Part shown: positions 8,225 to 17,498 of the stretch, piece by piece
Layout: the number at the start of each line of letters is the position of its first letter
Numbering within the stretch: the first letter of the stretch is position 1
Origin: Acidobacteriota bacterium
Lineage (GTDB): Bacteria > Acidobacteriota > Vicinamibacteria > Vicinamibacterales > CAVVIG01
NCBI GenBank assembly: GCA_023265155.1
Contig: JAHFUL010000019.1
Coordinates: 1-32,605 of the forward strand
DNA length: 32,605 nt
Reading direction: 5' to 3'
Made by a program: the position numbers and the translations under genes
The notes under the pieces: model-generated
Told to the model about the DNA's origin: nothing
Seen by the model: the letters and a program-made list of their open reading frames with translations, nothing else
Databases searched by the model: none

Positions 8225-9309
8225 GTCCGGCGGTGTACGTAACGGGCGAGCGCCTGCACGTGCTCGACCGGGGTCGAGGGGAGGATGCCGTGGCCCAGAT
8301 TGAAGATGTGGCCCGGTCGTCCCGCGGCGCGCGCCAGCACGTCGTCGGCGGCGGCGAACATGCGGTCGGTCGGACCAAGCAGCAGCGTGGGATCCAGATT
8401 GCCCTGGACGGCCCGATCGGTCCCGACACGCTCCCAGGCGTCGTCGAGCGGCGTTCGCCAGTCGATCCCGATGACGTCGCCGCCGGCCTCGCGCAGCTCG
8501 GGCAGGATCGCGCCGGTGCCGACACCGAAATGAATCGTGGGGACTCCCGATGTCGCGAGCACGTCGAAGATACGTCGCGTGTGCGGGAGGACGAATTCGC
8601 GGTAGTCGCGCGCATTGAGCGCGCCCACCCAGGAGTCGAAGACCTGCACGGCATCGACTCCGGCTTCGATCTGCGCGGTGAGATAGTCGGCTGTGACGTC
8701 GGCCAGCCGTTCACACAGGCGATGCCACGCGGCGGGCACGCCGTACATCAGTGCCTTGGTTTTCGCGAAATTGTTCGAGTGTCCGCCCTCAATCGCGTAC
8801 GAGGCGAGCGTAAACGGGGCGCCGCCAAAGCCGATCAGTGGAAGACGTCCCGCGAGCTCGATCTGGATCTGCCGAATCGCCTCGAGCACGTGCGCGAGCG
8901 CGTCGCGCGGGTTGAATCGGCGCAGACCATCGATGTCCGCTTCCGTCTGGATGGGGTTCTCGATGGCCGGACCCTCGCCGCGGATGAAATCGAAGCGGAT
9001 CCCCATGGGCTCGAGGGGCAGCAGCAAGTCGGAGAACAGGATGGCCGCATCGATCTCGAGGCGGCGGACTGGCTGCAGCGTCACTTCGGTCGCCAGTTCC
9101 GGCGTGCGGCACAATTCGAGCAACGAGTATCGCTCTCGCAGCGCCCGATACTCGCTCATGTACCGGCCCGCTTGTCGCATGAACCAGACGGGCGTCCGAT
9201 CGACGGGCTGCAGGCGGCAGGCGCGGAGAAATCGACAGCCCGAATCGGTCAGTGGGTCACCTTGGGAAGAAGCAGCGTGCGGGCCAGGGTGACCAAATCT
9301 TCGAGCCAC
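8221..9309 (-). CDS. hemE: Uroporphyrinogen decarboxylase (5' end of ORF uncertain)
   Basis: RTPVWFMRQAGRYMSEYRALRERYSLLELCRTPELATEVTLQPV, ILFSDLLLPLEPMG, GFGGAPFTLASYAIEGG, VQVFDSWVGALN, FNLGHGILPSTPVEHVQALARYVH. ATG at 9309 overlaps the receiver gene; the native start may be further downstream. Confidence 0.95.
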   Translation of the reverse strand: MARRFGHPGPHAASSQGDPLTDSGCRFLRACRLQPVDRTPVWFMRQAGRYMSEYRALRERYSLLELCRTPELATEVTLQPVRRLEIDAAILFSDLLLPLEPMGIRFDFIRGEGPAIENPIQTEADIDGLRRFNPRDALAHVLEAIRQIQIELAGRLPLIGFGGAPFTLASYAIEGGHSNNFAKTKALMYGVPAAWHRLCERLADVTADYLTAQIEAGVDAVQVFDSWVGALNARDYREFVLPHTRRIFDVLATSGVPTIHFGVGTGAILPELREAGGDVIGIDWRTPLDDAWERVGTDRAVQGNLDPTLLLGPTDRMFAAADDVLARAAGRPGHIFNLGHGILPSTPVEHVQALARYVHRRT

Positions 9310-9677
9310 AAGGGTTTGAATTTGAGCGCCGCGCCGAGCTGCTGCAGTTCGGCCGAGATCCGGTCGTCGAGGAAGTAGTCGCCGGTGACGATGGCCACAG
9401 GCGTGTTACGTTGTTGGTCGTTCGCCCTGAGTCTCCTCAGGAAGGAGAGGCCATCGACCAGTGGCATGCGCAAGTCGAGAATGATCGCGTCCGGGCGAGC
9501 CGTTTCAGCTTCGCGAAGGCCCGTTTCTCCGTTCATCGCGGTGAAGACTTCGTATCCTTCGAGCCGAAGAATTCGCGCGAAGCTGTGTGTGACGCTCTCG
9601 TCGTCGTCGATGATAAGGATCGTCCCGGTCGGGCCATCGGAGCGGAGCGCTGACACGCGGTTATTGTAACAGACCAT
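9249..9677 (-). CDS. Single-domain response regulator (CheY-like receiver)
   Basis: ILIIDDDESVTHSFARILRLEGYEVFTA...DAIILDLRMPLVDGLSFLRRL...PVAIVTGDYFLDD...LKFKPLWLEDLV; internal ATG at 9677 fits the domain boundary better than the ORF start at 9776. Confidence 0.87.
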   Translation of the reverse strand: MVCYNNRVSALRSDGPTGTILIIDDDESVTHSFARILRLEGYEVFTAMNGETGLREAETARPDAIILDLRMPLVDGLSFLRRLRANDQQRNTPVAIVTGDYFLDDRISAELQQLGAALKFKPLWLEDLVTLARTLLLPKVTH

Positions 9678-9827
9678 GGAATTTAGGGGCCTTCGACAAG
9701 GCAGGACGTTGGGTAGAATGCGTCGAGGCCATGTTACACTTAGGGGTTTCCTACCCGTGAGTAACCAGACGTTCACCCCTGCTGCGACTCCAGAAGTCCA
9801 CGGTCACCGCTGGCGCGGAGACTCCTG

Positions 9828-10412
9828 GTGAGTCCGATTCTGGTGCGGCCGGTCCGCGAACAACTCGAGCACGACCGCATTATTCGGCTTCTCCTGGTCA
9901 AGTCTCGACGCCGCTATGACGCGGGTATGAATCCAGGCACCGAGCAGAACGCCGCGGTTGGCAGCGGCACTTCCTCCGTCTATCCCGATCTGGTCCTGTT
10001 CTCGCAGGAGCGCGGCCATCGCCTGCAGGCGGTCGTCGAGGTTGAGACCGGCGAGTCGGTCAACCATCTGGAGGCGCTCGCACAGTGGGCGAACTTCGCC
10101 AAACTCAAGGCCGCGTTCCACTTGTACGTCCCATCAGGCATGGTCGAGGTAGCGCGGCGGCTGTGCGAGGACAATCAGATCCATGTGAGCGAGATCTGGA
10201 GCTATCACAGCGTGGGGGACGAGGTTCGGTTTACGCTCGTGCATCGCACCCGTGAGGTGGTCGCGGTCCCGAAACCGCGTGGGACGGCAGCTCCAGTCCG
10301 CGCCAAGGTGAGGGCAGGCGCTGCAAAAAAACGGACGGCTCGCAGCAGCACGAAGCCCCGGTCGCGCGCCAAACCGACGAAGAAACGCGCACGAACACAG
10401 AGGCGAAAGTAG
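9828..10412 (+). CDS. Conserved hypothetical protein, PD-(D/E)XK-like core with Lys/Arg-rich C-terminal tail
   Basis: GTG start; SSVYPDLVLFSQERGHRLQAVVEVETGESVNHLEALAQWANFAKLKAAFHLYVP, then the basic tail AKKRTARSSTKPRSRAKPTKKRARTQRRK. Confidence 0.6.
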   Translation: MSPILVRPVREQLEHDRIIRLLLVKSRRRYDAGMNPGTEQNAAVGSGTSSVYPDLVLFSQERGHRLQAVVEVETGESVNHLEALAQWANFAKLKAAFHLYVPSGMVEVARRLCEDNQIHVSEIWSYHSVGDEVRFTLVHRTREVVAVPKPRGTAAPVRAKVRAGAAKKRTARSSTKPRSRAKPTKKRARTQRRK

Positions 10413-10415
10413 GCC

Positions 10416-11072
10416 GTGCCCTTCGTCAGGTTTTCACGAGACAAGCGCGGCTGTGAGTACGTCTACCTTGTTCACGCTCCCGTCAGTCGCGGCGGCGCGT
10501 CGCGTCCTCGTGTGCTCTACTGGTATCGGACTCCGCCGGGAGTGAGAGTCGGCCGGGAGCCTTTCGACGCACCGGTCCGCGAAGCGCTCGAAGCGCAAAA
10601 CCCCGATCTGACCTTTGACTGGCAAGAAATTCTCGAAGCGCAGGCGCCGCCGCCGCCGGAGGTCGAACACTGGCGTGAGCGCCGACGGGCAGAACGATCC
10701 GCCAAGCTGGCCCGGGCCGCCCGGGAAGAGCCGTCCGCTGCCCCAGACCCGTGGGCCGATGCCGTCTCAAATGCCAATAGCCCGGGCGAGCAGCGGGCCG
10801 GGGAGCCAGCGACACCGACTAACAGTCCCGAGGTAGCGCCGAGTACCGCTCTTCCGGAGGCGGACACTGCAGCGTCGGCGGAGCAGCCCACGGGCCGTCA
10901 GCGACGCCGTGGGGGTCGCCGACGCAGGCGAGGAGAGGAGATCCAAGCCAGGCAGCCGTCGACGCCGCTTGCGTCCGACGCACCTGCCGTCGCCGCGCCA
11001 CCAGAGCCCCCACCGCTCGATTCCTCCGAGGATCAGGACGACGAGACCACCACTCCTTTTCGGCCGTCTTAA
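10416..11072 (+). CDS. Conserved hypothetical protein with low-complexity C-terminus
   Basis: GTG start 3 bp after the preceding stop; ordered N-terminus MPFVRFSRDKRGCEYVYLVHAPVSRGGASRPRVLYWYRTPPGVRVGREPFD, then an Ala/Pro/Arg-rich region with GRQRRRGGRRRRRGEE. Confidence 0.6.
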   Translation: MPFVRFSRDKRGCEYVYLVHAPVSRGGASRPRVLYWYRTPPGVRVGREPFDAPVREALEAQNPDLTFDWQEILEAQAPPPPEVEHWRERRRAERSAKLARAAREEPSAAPDPWADAVSNANSPGEQRAGEPATPTNSPEVAPSTALPEADTAASAEQPTGRQRRRGGRRRRRGEEIQARQPSTPLASDAPAVAAPPEPPPLDSSEDQDDETTTPFRPS

Positions 11073-11115
11073 TCCCGACCCGGCCATCCAGCCGGCGTGG
11101 CATAATGAGCAGGCT

Positions 11116-12468
11116 ATGGCTTTACCACACAACAGGTTCTGGTCGTTCGCGGTCTGGGCTGGATTGACGGCCACTCTGGCGGCGCAAACGCCTGCCGCTC
11201 AACAGCCGCCGCAAACCCCCGCCAGGCAACAGCCGACGTTCCGCGTCCAGATCGAGCTCGTCTCAACCGACGTGACCGTCAAGGACGAGCGTGGTCTGTT
11301 CGTGGACGACCTCCGGCAGGACGAGTTCGAGGTTTACGAAGACGGCGTCAAGCAGAAGATCGTGTCGATGACCATGTCGCACGGCGGCCGGATCTCGAAC
11401 GTGCTCGCGGCGCCGCCTCCGCCCCCACGCGAAGGAGTGGTTCTGCCGTCGGTTCGCAAGGTCAACGATACCTCCGGCCGCATCTTCCTGTTCTTCGTCG
11501 ACGACTCGAATCTGCAGTTCCGGAACTCACCAAAGGTCCGGCAGATCTTTCAGAAGATCGCCAAGCAACTGCTGCACGACGGCGACATGTTCTCGATCGT
11601 CTCGAGCGGCACCTCCACGATTTCGGTCGGGATGACCTACGACCTCAAGCGGCTCGATCAGGCCGTGCAGAAAATCACGGGCGACGGACTGACCCCGAGC
11701 GAGCTCGTCGAACGAAGCATAGGCGGCAGCGAAGGACCAACCGAGTTGCGATTCCGCGCGCACGTGGCGTTCTCCACCGTGTTCGACGCGCTCGCGCAGC
11801 TCGAGCAGGTGCACGACCGCCGGAAGGTCCTCGTCTGGATCAGCGAGGGGTACGACTACAACCCGTACCAGGCGTCGCGGTACGGTCTGCTCGGTCCCAA
11901 CTCGTCGTTCAGTCAGGGGCTCGGGAACCTGCTCGATAACATGTCGGCGCTGCCCGAACCCGACCCGGGTGCTGATCCGTCCGCGGTGGGCAACTCGGAC
12001 AATCCACTCAAGCCGTCGTCACTGAACGCCGCGGGAATACAGAGCGAGACATTTTCAGACGCGGATCTCTTCCGTGACATCGCCGAGCTGACGAGAGTCG
12101 CCAATCGAGCCAATACCACGATCTACACCGTAGATCCGCGCGGCCTGGTTGGTGCCATCGACATCGATCAGAACGTTAACCCGCGAGAGTGGAGCGAGTA
12201 CGTGCGTAAGTCGCAGGATACGCTGCGCATCATTGCCGAAGAGACGGGCGGCACTGCGCTCGTGAACAGCAACGACTACGACAAGGGGCTGAAGCGGATC
12301 GACAACGAGTCGAGCGATTATTACGTGCTGGGCTACTACTCGAGCAATGCGGACCGGACGAGGGCCCGTCGCAAAATCGCCATCAAAATCACTCGAAAGG
12401 GTGTGAACTGGATCGCGCGCGAGGAGTATCTGATCAAGGCGACGCAGATCGGGGGTCCGCGCCCTTAG
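11116..12468 (+). CDS. VWFA-related Acidobacteria-type secreted protein
   Basis: Signal peptide, then FRVQIELVSTDVTVKDERGLFVDDLRQDEFEVYEDGVKQKI...IFLFFVDDSNLQF...RKVLVWISEGYDYNPY...IYTVDPRGL...SSDYYVLGYYSSN; typical of the VWFA-related domain family TIGR03436. Confidence 0.9.
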   Translation: MALPHNRFWSFAVWAGLTATLAAQTPAAQQPPQTPARQQPTFRVQIELVSTDVTVKDERGLFVDDLRQDEFEVYEDGVKQKIVSMTMSHGGRISNVLAAPPPPPREGVVLPSVRKVNDTSGRIFLFFVDDSNLQFRNSPKVRQIFQKIAKQLLHDGDMFSIVSSGTSTISVGMTYDLKRLDQAVQKITGDGLTPSELVERSIGGSEGPTELRFRAHVAFSTVFDALAQLEQVHDRRKVLVWISEGYDYNPYQASRYGLLGPNSSFSQGLGNLLDNMSALPEPDPGADPSAVGNSDNPLKPSSLNAAGIQSETFSDADLFRDIAELTRVANRANTTIYTVDPRGLVGAIDIDQNVNPREWSEYVRKSQDTLRIIAEETGGTALVNSNDYDKGLKRIDNESSDYYVLGYYSSNADRTRARRKIAIKITRKGVNWIAREEYLIKATQIGGPRP

Positions 12469-12500
12469 CAGTCCGTGGCGCAAGGGAGTTGCCGCTCGAA

Positions 12501-12552
12501 AAAGGGGTCAGACCCCTTTGCGACACGCGAACACACAGGGGTCAGACCCCTT
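12501..12552. repeat. Two copies of the palindrome (A)AGGGGTCAGACCCCTT
   Basis: 12501-12519 AAAGGGGTCAGACCCCTTT and 12537-12552 AGGGGTCAGACCCCTT. Confidence 0.9.
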
Positions 12553-12784
12553 CTTCTGCATGCGCCGCCGACTGTCTCCTCCCCAATCCCCATAAAGTTG
12601 ACACCCAGGGCAGGCGACTGGTGAGTTGCCGAGCTTCCAGCCCGAGAAACGGATCGAGCACCGTCTTGATTCTTGCGAGGCCGTGCAGCCGCAGGCATTG
12701 CGCCGGCAGCCGGGATGGGAACGTCGCATGGTGCGGCCGAGCGCGGTCGCAGCGTTGAATCGTCTCGTGGTAAGAACTATGAGG

Positions 12785-12812
12785 CTGTACAGCCACAGAT
12801 GTGTGGCTACAG
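12785..12812. repeat. Hairpin-forming inverted repeat
   Basis: CTGTA(CA)GCCACA-gatg-TGTGGCTACAG: 11 bp of pairing with a 2-nt bulge. Confidence 0.8.
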
Positions 12813-13470
12813 GGTCACCGGATAACCGAAACCTCGGTCAGGAGGCTTTACTGGCGAAGACAACAGGAGGCATGACAGTCGGTCGAGAGGCGGCAACAGT
12901 ATGGTTGCGTCGGTGACCCTGACTGCCGCAGCGCTCACCCTTCTCCTCGACGTAGCTGACTTCGCGGCTGGTCGCGACTTCGCGATATCGGCCGATGACA
13001 CAGCCGCACCCGAGAGTCGTTAAGCCCAGAAACCGAACGAGACTCATTGAAATCGATCCTCACTTCCCGCCGAGCAAACTCTGTGCCGCTGAGCTTCTGG
13101 CGCCGAAAACGCTGAGAGCTTTGTGCTCCTATAAGGATATCGGCGCCCTGGAAGAAAGATATCCGTCGAACCTGGAAAATAATAGTTGCGTGAACCAGAC
13201 AATCGAAGGACTGATCCAAATAACAGGAGAGGGATGGCTGCCGCGTTCGGCTTGCGCGTCCAGGCCCCGGGCGCAAACGGGTTGCCGCTTGACCGCCTCC
13301 TTCGATCGCCCGGCCTTCGACGAGGCGTTCGACCAGGTCAAGAGGCACCCGGCGGCGGCGACAGGTATCAGGTCCATGACACTTTTCGCATGGAAGGTAC
13401 GTTTGCAGGACACAGGCACCGCGCAGAGCCGCGCCAGCCAGGCCCGCCGCGCAGGGTAGGAAAGGAGCCG

Positions 13471-14766
13471 ATGATGCGAACGCTATCGCTGGCGCTCGTC
13501 GCGGCGTACGCAGTGTCCGGCTTGAGCCGGACCGTGATCCCCGCGCAACAACTATCCGGCATCGAAACGCTTCTCCAGGAGCCTGCGGTCCGCGGCGCCC
13601 TCGATTCGGCTAGGAGCACTGAGTCTCTGACACTCGACGACCAGGTTCGGTTTTGCCAGACGGCGGCGCCGCCTTTTCGCGAGGCCGCCCGAGGCGAGCA
13701 TTTGCGGCGTGCGTTTGTGCAGCTCGGGCTGCAGAATGTGCGGGTCGATCCCGAAGGGAACGTGCTTGGCGATCGTCCAGGACTGACGCCCCGTCCGCAT
13801 GTCGTCGTGGCGGCCCATCTCGATACCGTCTTCCCGCCCGAAACTGACGTCACCGTCAGGCGCGCGGGCGCCACGTTCAGCGGTCCCGGAGTCGGCGACA
13901 ATTGCCGGGGCCTGGCGGTGCTCGTGGCAATTGTCAGAGCCTTACGGTCGGCAGGAGTGAAAACTCCGGGATCGATCACGTTCGTGGCGAACGTCGGGGA
14001 AGAAGGACTTGGCAACCTGCGCGGTGTCAGGGAGCTCTTCGGCGTGGGCAAGGGCGGCGCCGGTTCCGCGAGAACGGCGCCACGACCCGACATCGATCGC
14101 TTTGTGTCGATTGACGGTCCCGGCGTGTACGTCAGCCACATTGCTGTTGGAAGCCACCGATACCGAGTGACGTTCAAGGGCCCAGGCGGCCACAGCTATG
14201 CGGCGTTCGGTACCGCGAGCGCGATTGGGGCGCTCGGACGCGCCGTGGCGAAAATCGCTGAACTTCAGGTTCCGGACCAGCCAAGGACCACCTTCAACGT
14301 CGGACGGATCGGCGGCGGGACAGCAGTGAACGCCATCCCATCGGACGCATGGATGGAAGTGGACCTTCGCTCATCGGATCGGGCGGCGCTCGCGTCGGTC
14401 GACGCGAAATTCCAGCGCGCCCTCGAGGCAGCCGTCACTGAAGAAAACGCCCGGTGGGGAAGGGCAGGGGTGATCACGGCGTCGCGAGAGCTTGTCGGCG
14501 ATCGGCCATCCGGATCGATACCGGCCAGCAGCTCCATTGTGCAGACGGCGCTTGGGGCGGCGAACATGCTCGGGTTGAACGCTCAGTTGTCGGAGGCGTC
14601 AACCGACGCGAATCTTCCCATCAGTTTGGGAATCCCCGCGATTACGATCGGCGGCGGCGGCGTTGGCGCCGACGCCCACGCCTTGACCGAATCGTTCGAC
14701 AGCACCGAGGCGTGGAAGGGCACGCAACACGCGCTGCTCGTGACTGTCGCGCTCGCGCAGAAGTAG
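13471..14766 (+). CDS. M20-family metallopeptidase (secreted)
   Basis: GGAG ribosome-binding site before ATG 13471; HVVVAAHLDTVFP, GPGVGDNCRGLAVLVAI, FVANVGEEGLGNLRGV, YRVTFKGPGGHSYAAFGTASAI, GGTAVNAIPSDAWMEVDLRS. Confidence 0.92.
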   Translation: MMRTLSLALVAAYAVSGLSRTVIPAQQLSGIETLLQEPAVRGALDSARSTESLTLDDQVRFCQTAAPPFREAARGEHLRRAFVQLGLQNVRVDPEGNVLGDRPGLTPRPHVVVAAHLDTVFPPETDVTVRRAGATFSGPGVGDNCRGLAVLVAIVRALRSAGVKTPGSITFVANVGEEGLGNLRGVRELFGVGKGGAGSARTAPRPDIDRFVSIDGPGVYVSHIAVGSHRYRVTFKGPGGHSYAAFGTASAIGALGRAVAKIAELQVPDQPRTTFNVGRIGGGTAVNAIPSDAWMEVDLRSSDRAALASVDAKFQRALEAAVTEENARWGRAGVITASRELVGDRPSGSIPASSSIVQTALGAANMLGLNAQLSEASTDANLPISLGIPAITIGGGGVGADAHALTESFDSTEAWKGTQHALLVTVALAQK

Positions 14767-14769
14767 CCG

Positions 14770-15300
14770 TCAGGGGGTCTGTTTCAGCTGCTGAAAGCGT
14801 TCGAGATCCCTCGATCGCTGGCGGACAGCCTGCAGGCGAGCCTGAACGAGACGGATGAGAAAGAGCAGGTGGAGCAACCCCACGACGCCGTACTCGATGG
14901 CGATGCCACCGGCGAGCACGACCGGAACGAAGTTGAAGAGGGTCGCCAAACCGAAGATGATCGCGAACAGCGGATCAGGCGCGCCTCCTGGAAAACGCCT
15001 GCCGTACGCCATCGCCTGCTGCTCCCACTTCCGCACTGACTCGTCGTCTTCGTAGAAGACCTGAAGGTAGCGACCGATTCGCTCCACGCCGGTATGGAGG
15101 GCGAAGACGCCCTCGAACGCGGCAGCCAGTACGAGAAGGGGGAGGAGCGTCGCCACTGCCCAGGGAGCCCACGCGATTGTCAAGACCGTCAGACTGCCCC
15201 ACGCCGTGATTCCGGCCAGGACGAGCCAGACCCGGACGGTGCCGCGCTCCCGAATCGTGTCGCGAAGGGCGCGATAATCCTCCAGTTCACGCGGCGTCAC
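14770..15300 (-). CDS. Predicted integral membrane protein
   Basis: 176 aa with hydrophobic segments VWLVLAGITAWGSLTVLTIAW, AVATLLPLLVLAAAFEGVFAL and LFAIIFGLATLFNFVPVVLAGGIAI. Confidence 0.7.
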   Translation of the reverse strand: MTPRELEDYRALRDTIRERGTVRVWLVLAGITAWGSLTVLTIAWAPWAVATLLPLLVLAAAFEGVFALHTGVERIGRYLQVFYEDDESVRKWEQQAMAYGRRFPGGAPDPLFAIIFGLATLFNFVPVVLAGGIAIEYGVVGLLHLLFLIRLVQARLQAVRQRSRDLERFQQLKQTP

Positions 15301-15490
15301 ATTTTCTCCTGGGACTCCCGCTCGGGGCCTCCTGAGACTTGTGCTCGGCGGTAGACCGACCGATAAGCGGCCTGTGGGAGCTGGACCCGCAAGCTGGACC
15401 GGATCGCGCGATAATTCCCTTGCAGTCTATGAATTGTCTGCTAAGCTCGTTCAACGTTCGGCCCCAATTTCATACGCTGAGAATGCTCTG

Positions 15491-16576
15491 GTGATCAGAA
15501 AACCATTTTTCTGGATCGCTTCTGTTGTGCTGATCGGGCTTGTCGGGATCGCCGTTCCGACGACCGCAGCCCAGACGGCGAAACCCTCGACGCCAGCCGC
15601 CGCAGCTGGCGCTCGTCCGCGAGCGAAGGCCACCACCGCGAAGCCTCCGGCGACCAAGGCGGCGCCCAAGCGTTCAGCACCGCGATCTCAGTCGCGCGCA
15701 ACGACGCCTGCCCGCGCGCGCGCGACGGCGAACGCTCGCGAGATCGCCAACACAATTCTCCCCCGCTACAAGGTCGACGCGAGCGGCGACCTGGTGCCCG
15801 ACCTTCGCGCGGCGGCGGCGATTATCCTCAACCCGGAGACCGGCGAGGTGCTCTGGGAAGAGAACTCCCAGAGCCAGCGCTCGATTGCGAGCATCACCAA
15901 AGTGATGACCGCGGTCGTTTTTCTCGAGAGCAATCCCGATCCGATGCAGGAAGTGACGATCGCCCGCGGTGACGTCTATCAGGCGTCGACGACGAAATTG
16001 CGCGTCAACGACCGGGTGACCATCGACGATCTTCTGCACCTGCTGCTCATCCCTTCGGACAACGCTGCGGCTCGCGCCATCGCCCGCATCTCACCACAAG
16101 GATCGACCGATTTCATCACACGCATGAATACGAAAGCGGTCGAGATGGGCCTCGTCAGCACGCGCTACGCCGATCCTTCGGGCCTGCTCTCGGACAACGT
16201 GTCGTCGGCGTACGACATGGCCCGTCTCATCGCCTCTGCCTCGGCGGACGAGCGGATTTCGTCGATCATGCGCACGCCGGAGTACACCGTGCACGCGGCC
16301 AAGCGGACGTTCACGTTCCGCAGCACGAATCAGTTGCTCGGCAAGGGGGATTTCGATATCCGCGCCGGGAAGACCGGCTTCATCACCAAGGCAGGCTACT
16401 GCCTGGCGACGCTCCTCCAGTTGCCGCAGGGCGGTCAGCAGGTGGCGGTGGTGGTGCTGGGCGCGCGCTCGAACGCCGGGCGCTTCCTTGAAACGCAGAA
16501 CCTCTTCAGCTGGCTGTCGAACAAGGCCTCGAGTATCTTCGCGACACAAACTCCAGTCGCCGCCCCTCAGGAGTAG
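15491..16576 (+). CDS. dacA: D-alanyl-D-alanine carboxypeptidase (peptidase S11, PBP5/6-like)
   Basis: S-x-x-K in SIASITKVMTAVVFLE, S-x-N in PSDNAAARAIA, KTG in RAGKTGFITKAGYC; signal peptide after a probable GTG start. Confidence 0.93.
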   Translation: MIRKPFFWIASVVLIGLVGIAVPTTAAQTAKPSTPAAAAGARPRAKATTAKPPATKAAPKRSAPRSQSRATTPARARATANAREIANTILPRYKVDASGDLVPDLRAAAAIILNPETGEVLWEENSQSQRSIASITKVMTAVVFLESNPDPMQEVTIARGDVYQASTTKLRVNDRVTIDDLLHLLLIPSDNAAARAIARISPQGSTDFITRMNTKAVEMGLVSTRYADPSGLLSDNVSSAYDMARLIASASADERISSIMRTPEYTVHAAKRTFTFRSTNQLLGKGDFDIRAGKTGFITKAGYCLATLLQLPQGGQQVAVVVLGARSNAGRFLETQNLFSWLSNKASSIFATQTPVAAPQE

Positions 16577-16598
16577 CGCGGGGCTCGCGCGGCAAACC

Positions 16599-17468
16599 TC
16601 ACCCCACATATCCACGTTGCATCGCCGCTGCGTCGAGCGGAAGCGTGGCGATCGCGTCCACCGACACCAGCACGGGCCTCGTGCTGTGACGGCCGTCGTA
16701 GGCCTTCAGGTACCGCCGGCACACGTCACAGGCATAGACGCGGTAACGGCCGTCGCGCGTGGCGAACGAGGTGACGAGGGACCGGTCGGCATTGGCACAA
16801 AACGGACACGCGAGCGCGTCGAACGCCCACTGGGCAAGGCAGCGGCCGCAGACGAGCCGCCGCTCCGCGCTCGGCATGATGCAGGCGAACTCCGGTTCCC
16901 AGCCGCAGAACGGGCAGTGGCCGTACCGCCAGATCTTGGGATCGACGGACTGTACCAGCGCTTCAGCGCAGCGAGCCAGGAAGGGCCGTAGCGCCAGCAC
17001 GAGCACCTGGTCGAGGCTGGCTGGCGATCCCGCTGGAGTGCGGTCACTTGGATTCATCCCCGGCTCGACGCCTGCCGTCGCCTGGTACCACTGACTGACC
17101 AGTGGTTCCAGCCTGTGGCCATCTCGTCCGAGCGTCAGAATCTCCTGGTGCTCGGTGCGATCAAGTGCCTCATACCGGTACAGGATGTCTGCGGTCTGGC
17201 GAAACGTCAGGCGGAAATCACTCCAGTTCAGCGGAATGTCCCCGAAGCGCACGATGGGGCGTCCGGCTCGTTGCTGGGCGGCGAGCCAGTCCGCGTCCGA
17301 TTGGATCCAGGGTAGCGGCACTCGGCCCTGGATCCGGCGCTGGACGTCCATGAGCGCGAGCTGCATGGCGACGGCGGACTCGAGCTCCGGGTGCGCGATC
17401 CCGAGCTCTTTGAGCTCCACGACTTCGCGCGAATCCCGGCGCGAGGTGCGGGCGGCAGGTTGAGTCAC
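16599..17468 (-). CDS. fdhE: Formate dehydrogenase accessory protein FdhE-like
   Basis: Four CxxC motifs: HCPFCGWEP, LVCGRCLAQW, ACPFCANADRSL, YACDVCRRYLKAYD; terminal Asp-rich DAIATLPLDAAAMQRGY typical of FdhE. Confidence 0.87.
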   Translation of the reverse strand: MTQPAARTSRRDSREVVELKELGIAHPELESAVAMQLALMDVQRRIQGRVPLPWIQSDADWLAAQQRAGRPIVRFGDIPLNWSDFRLTFRQTADILYRYEALDRTEHQEILTLGRDGHRLEPLVSQWYQATAGVEPGMNPSDRTPAGSPASLDQVLVLALRPFLARCAEALVQSVDPKIWRYGHCPFCGWEPEFACIMPSAERRLVCGRCLAQWAFDALACPFCANADRSLVTSFATRDGRYRVYACDVCRRYLKAYDGRHSTRPVLVSVDAIATLPLDAAAMQRGYVG

Positions 17469-17498
17469 GGCGAGGATTGTACAATTGGCGGGCCTGAC

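Noticed and set aside
8233-9378. 381-aa plus ORF antisense to hemE
   Set aside because: Antisense shadow of an unambiguous HemE sequence.
12995-13459. 154-aa plus ORF and overlapping minus ORFs before the M20 peptidase
   Set aside because: No motif and mutually overlapping frames; not enough evidence to call a gene, so kept only as an unexplained region.
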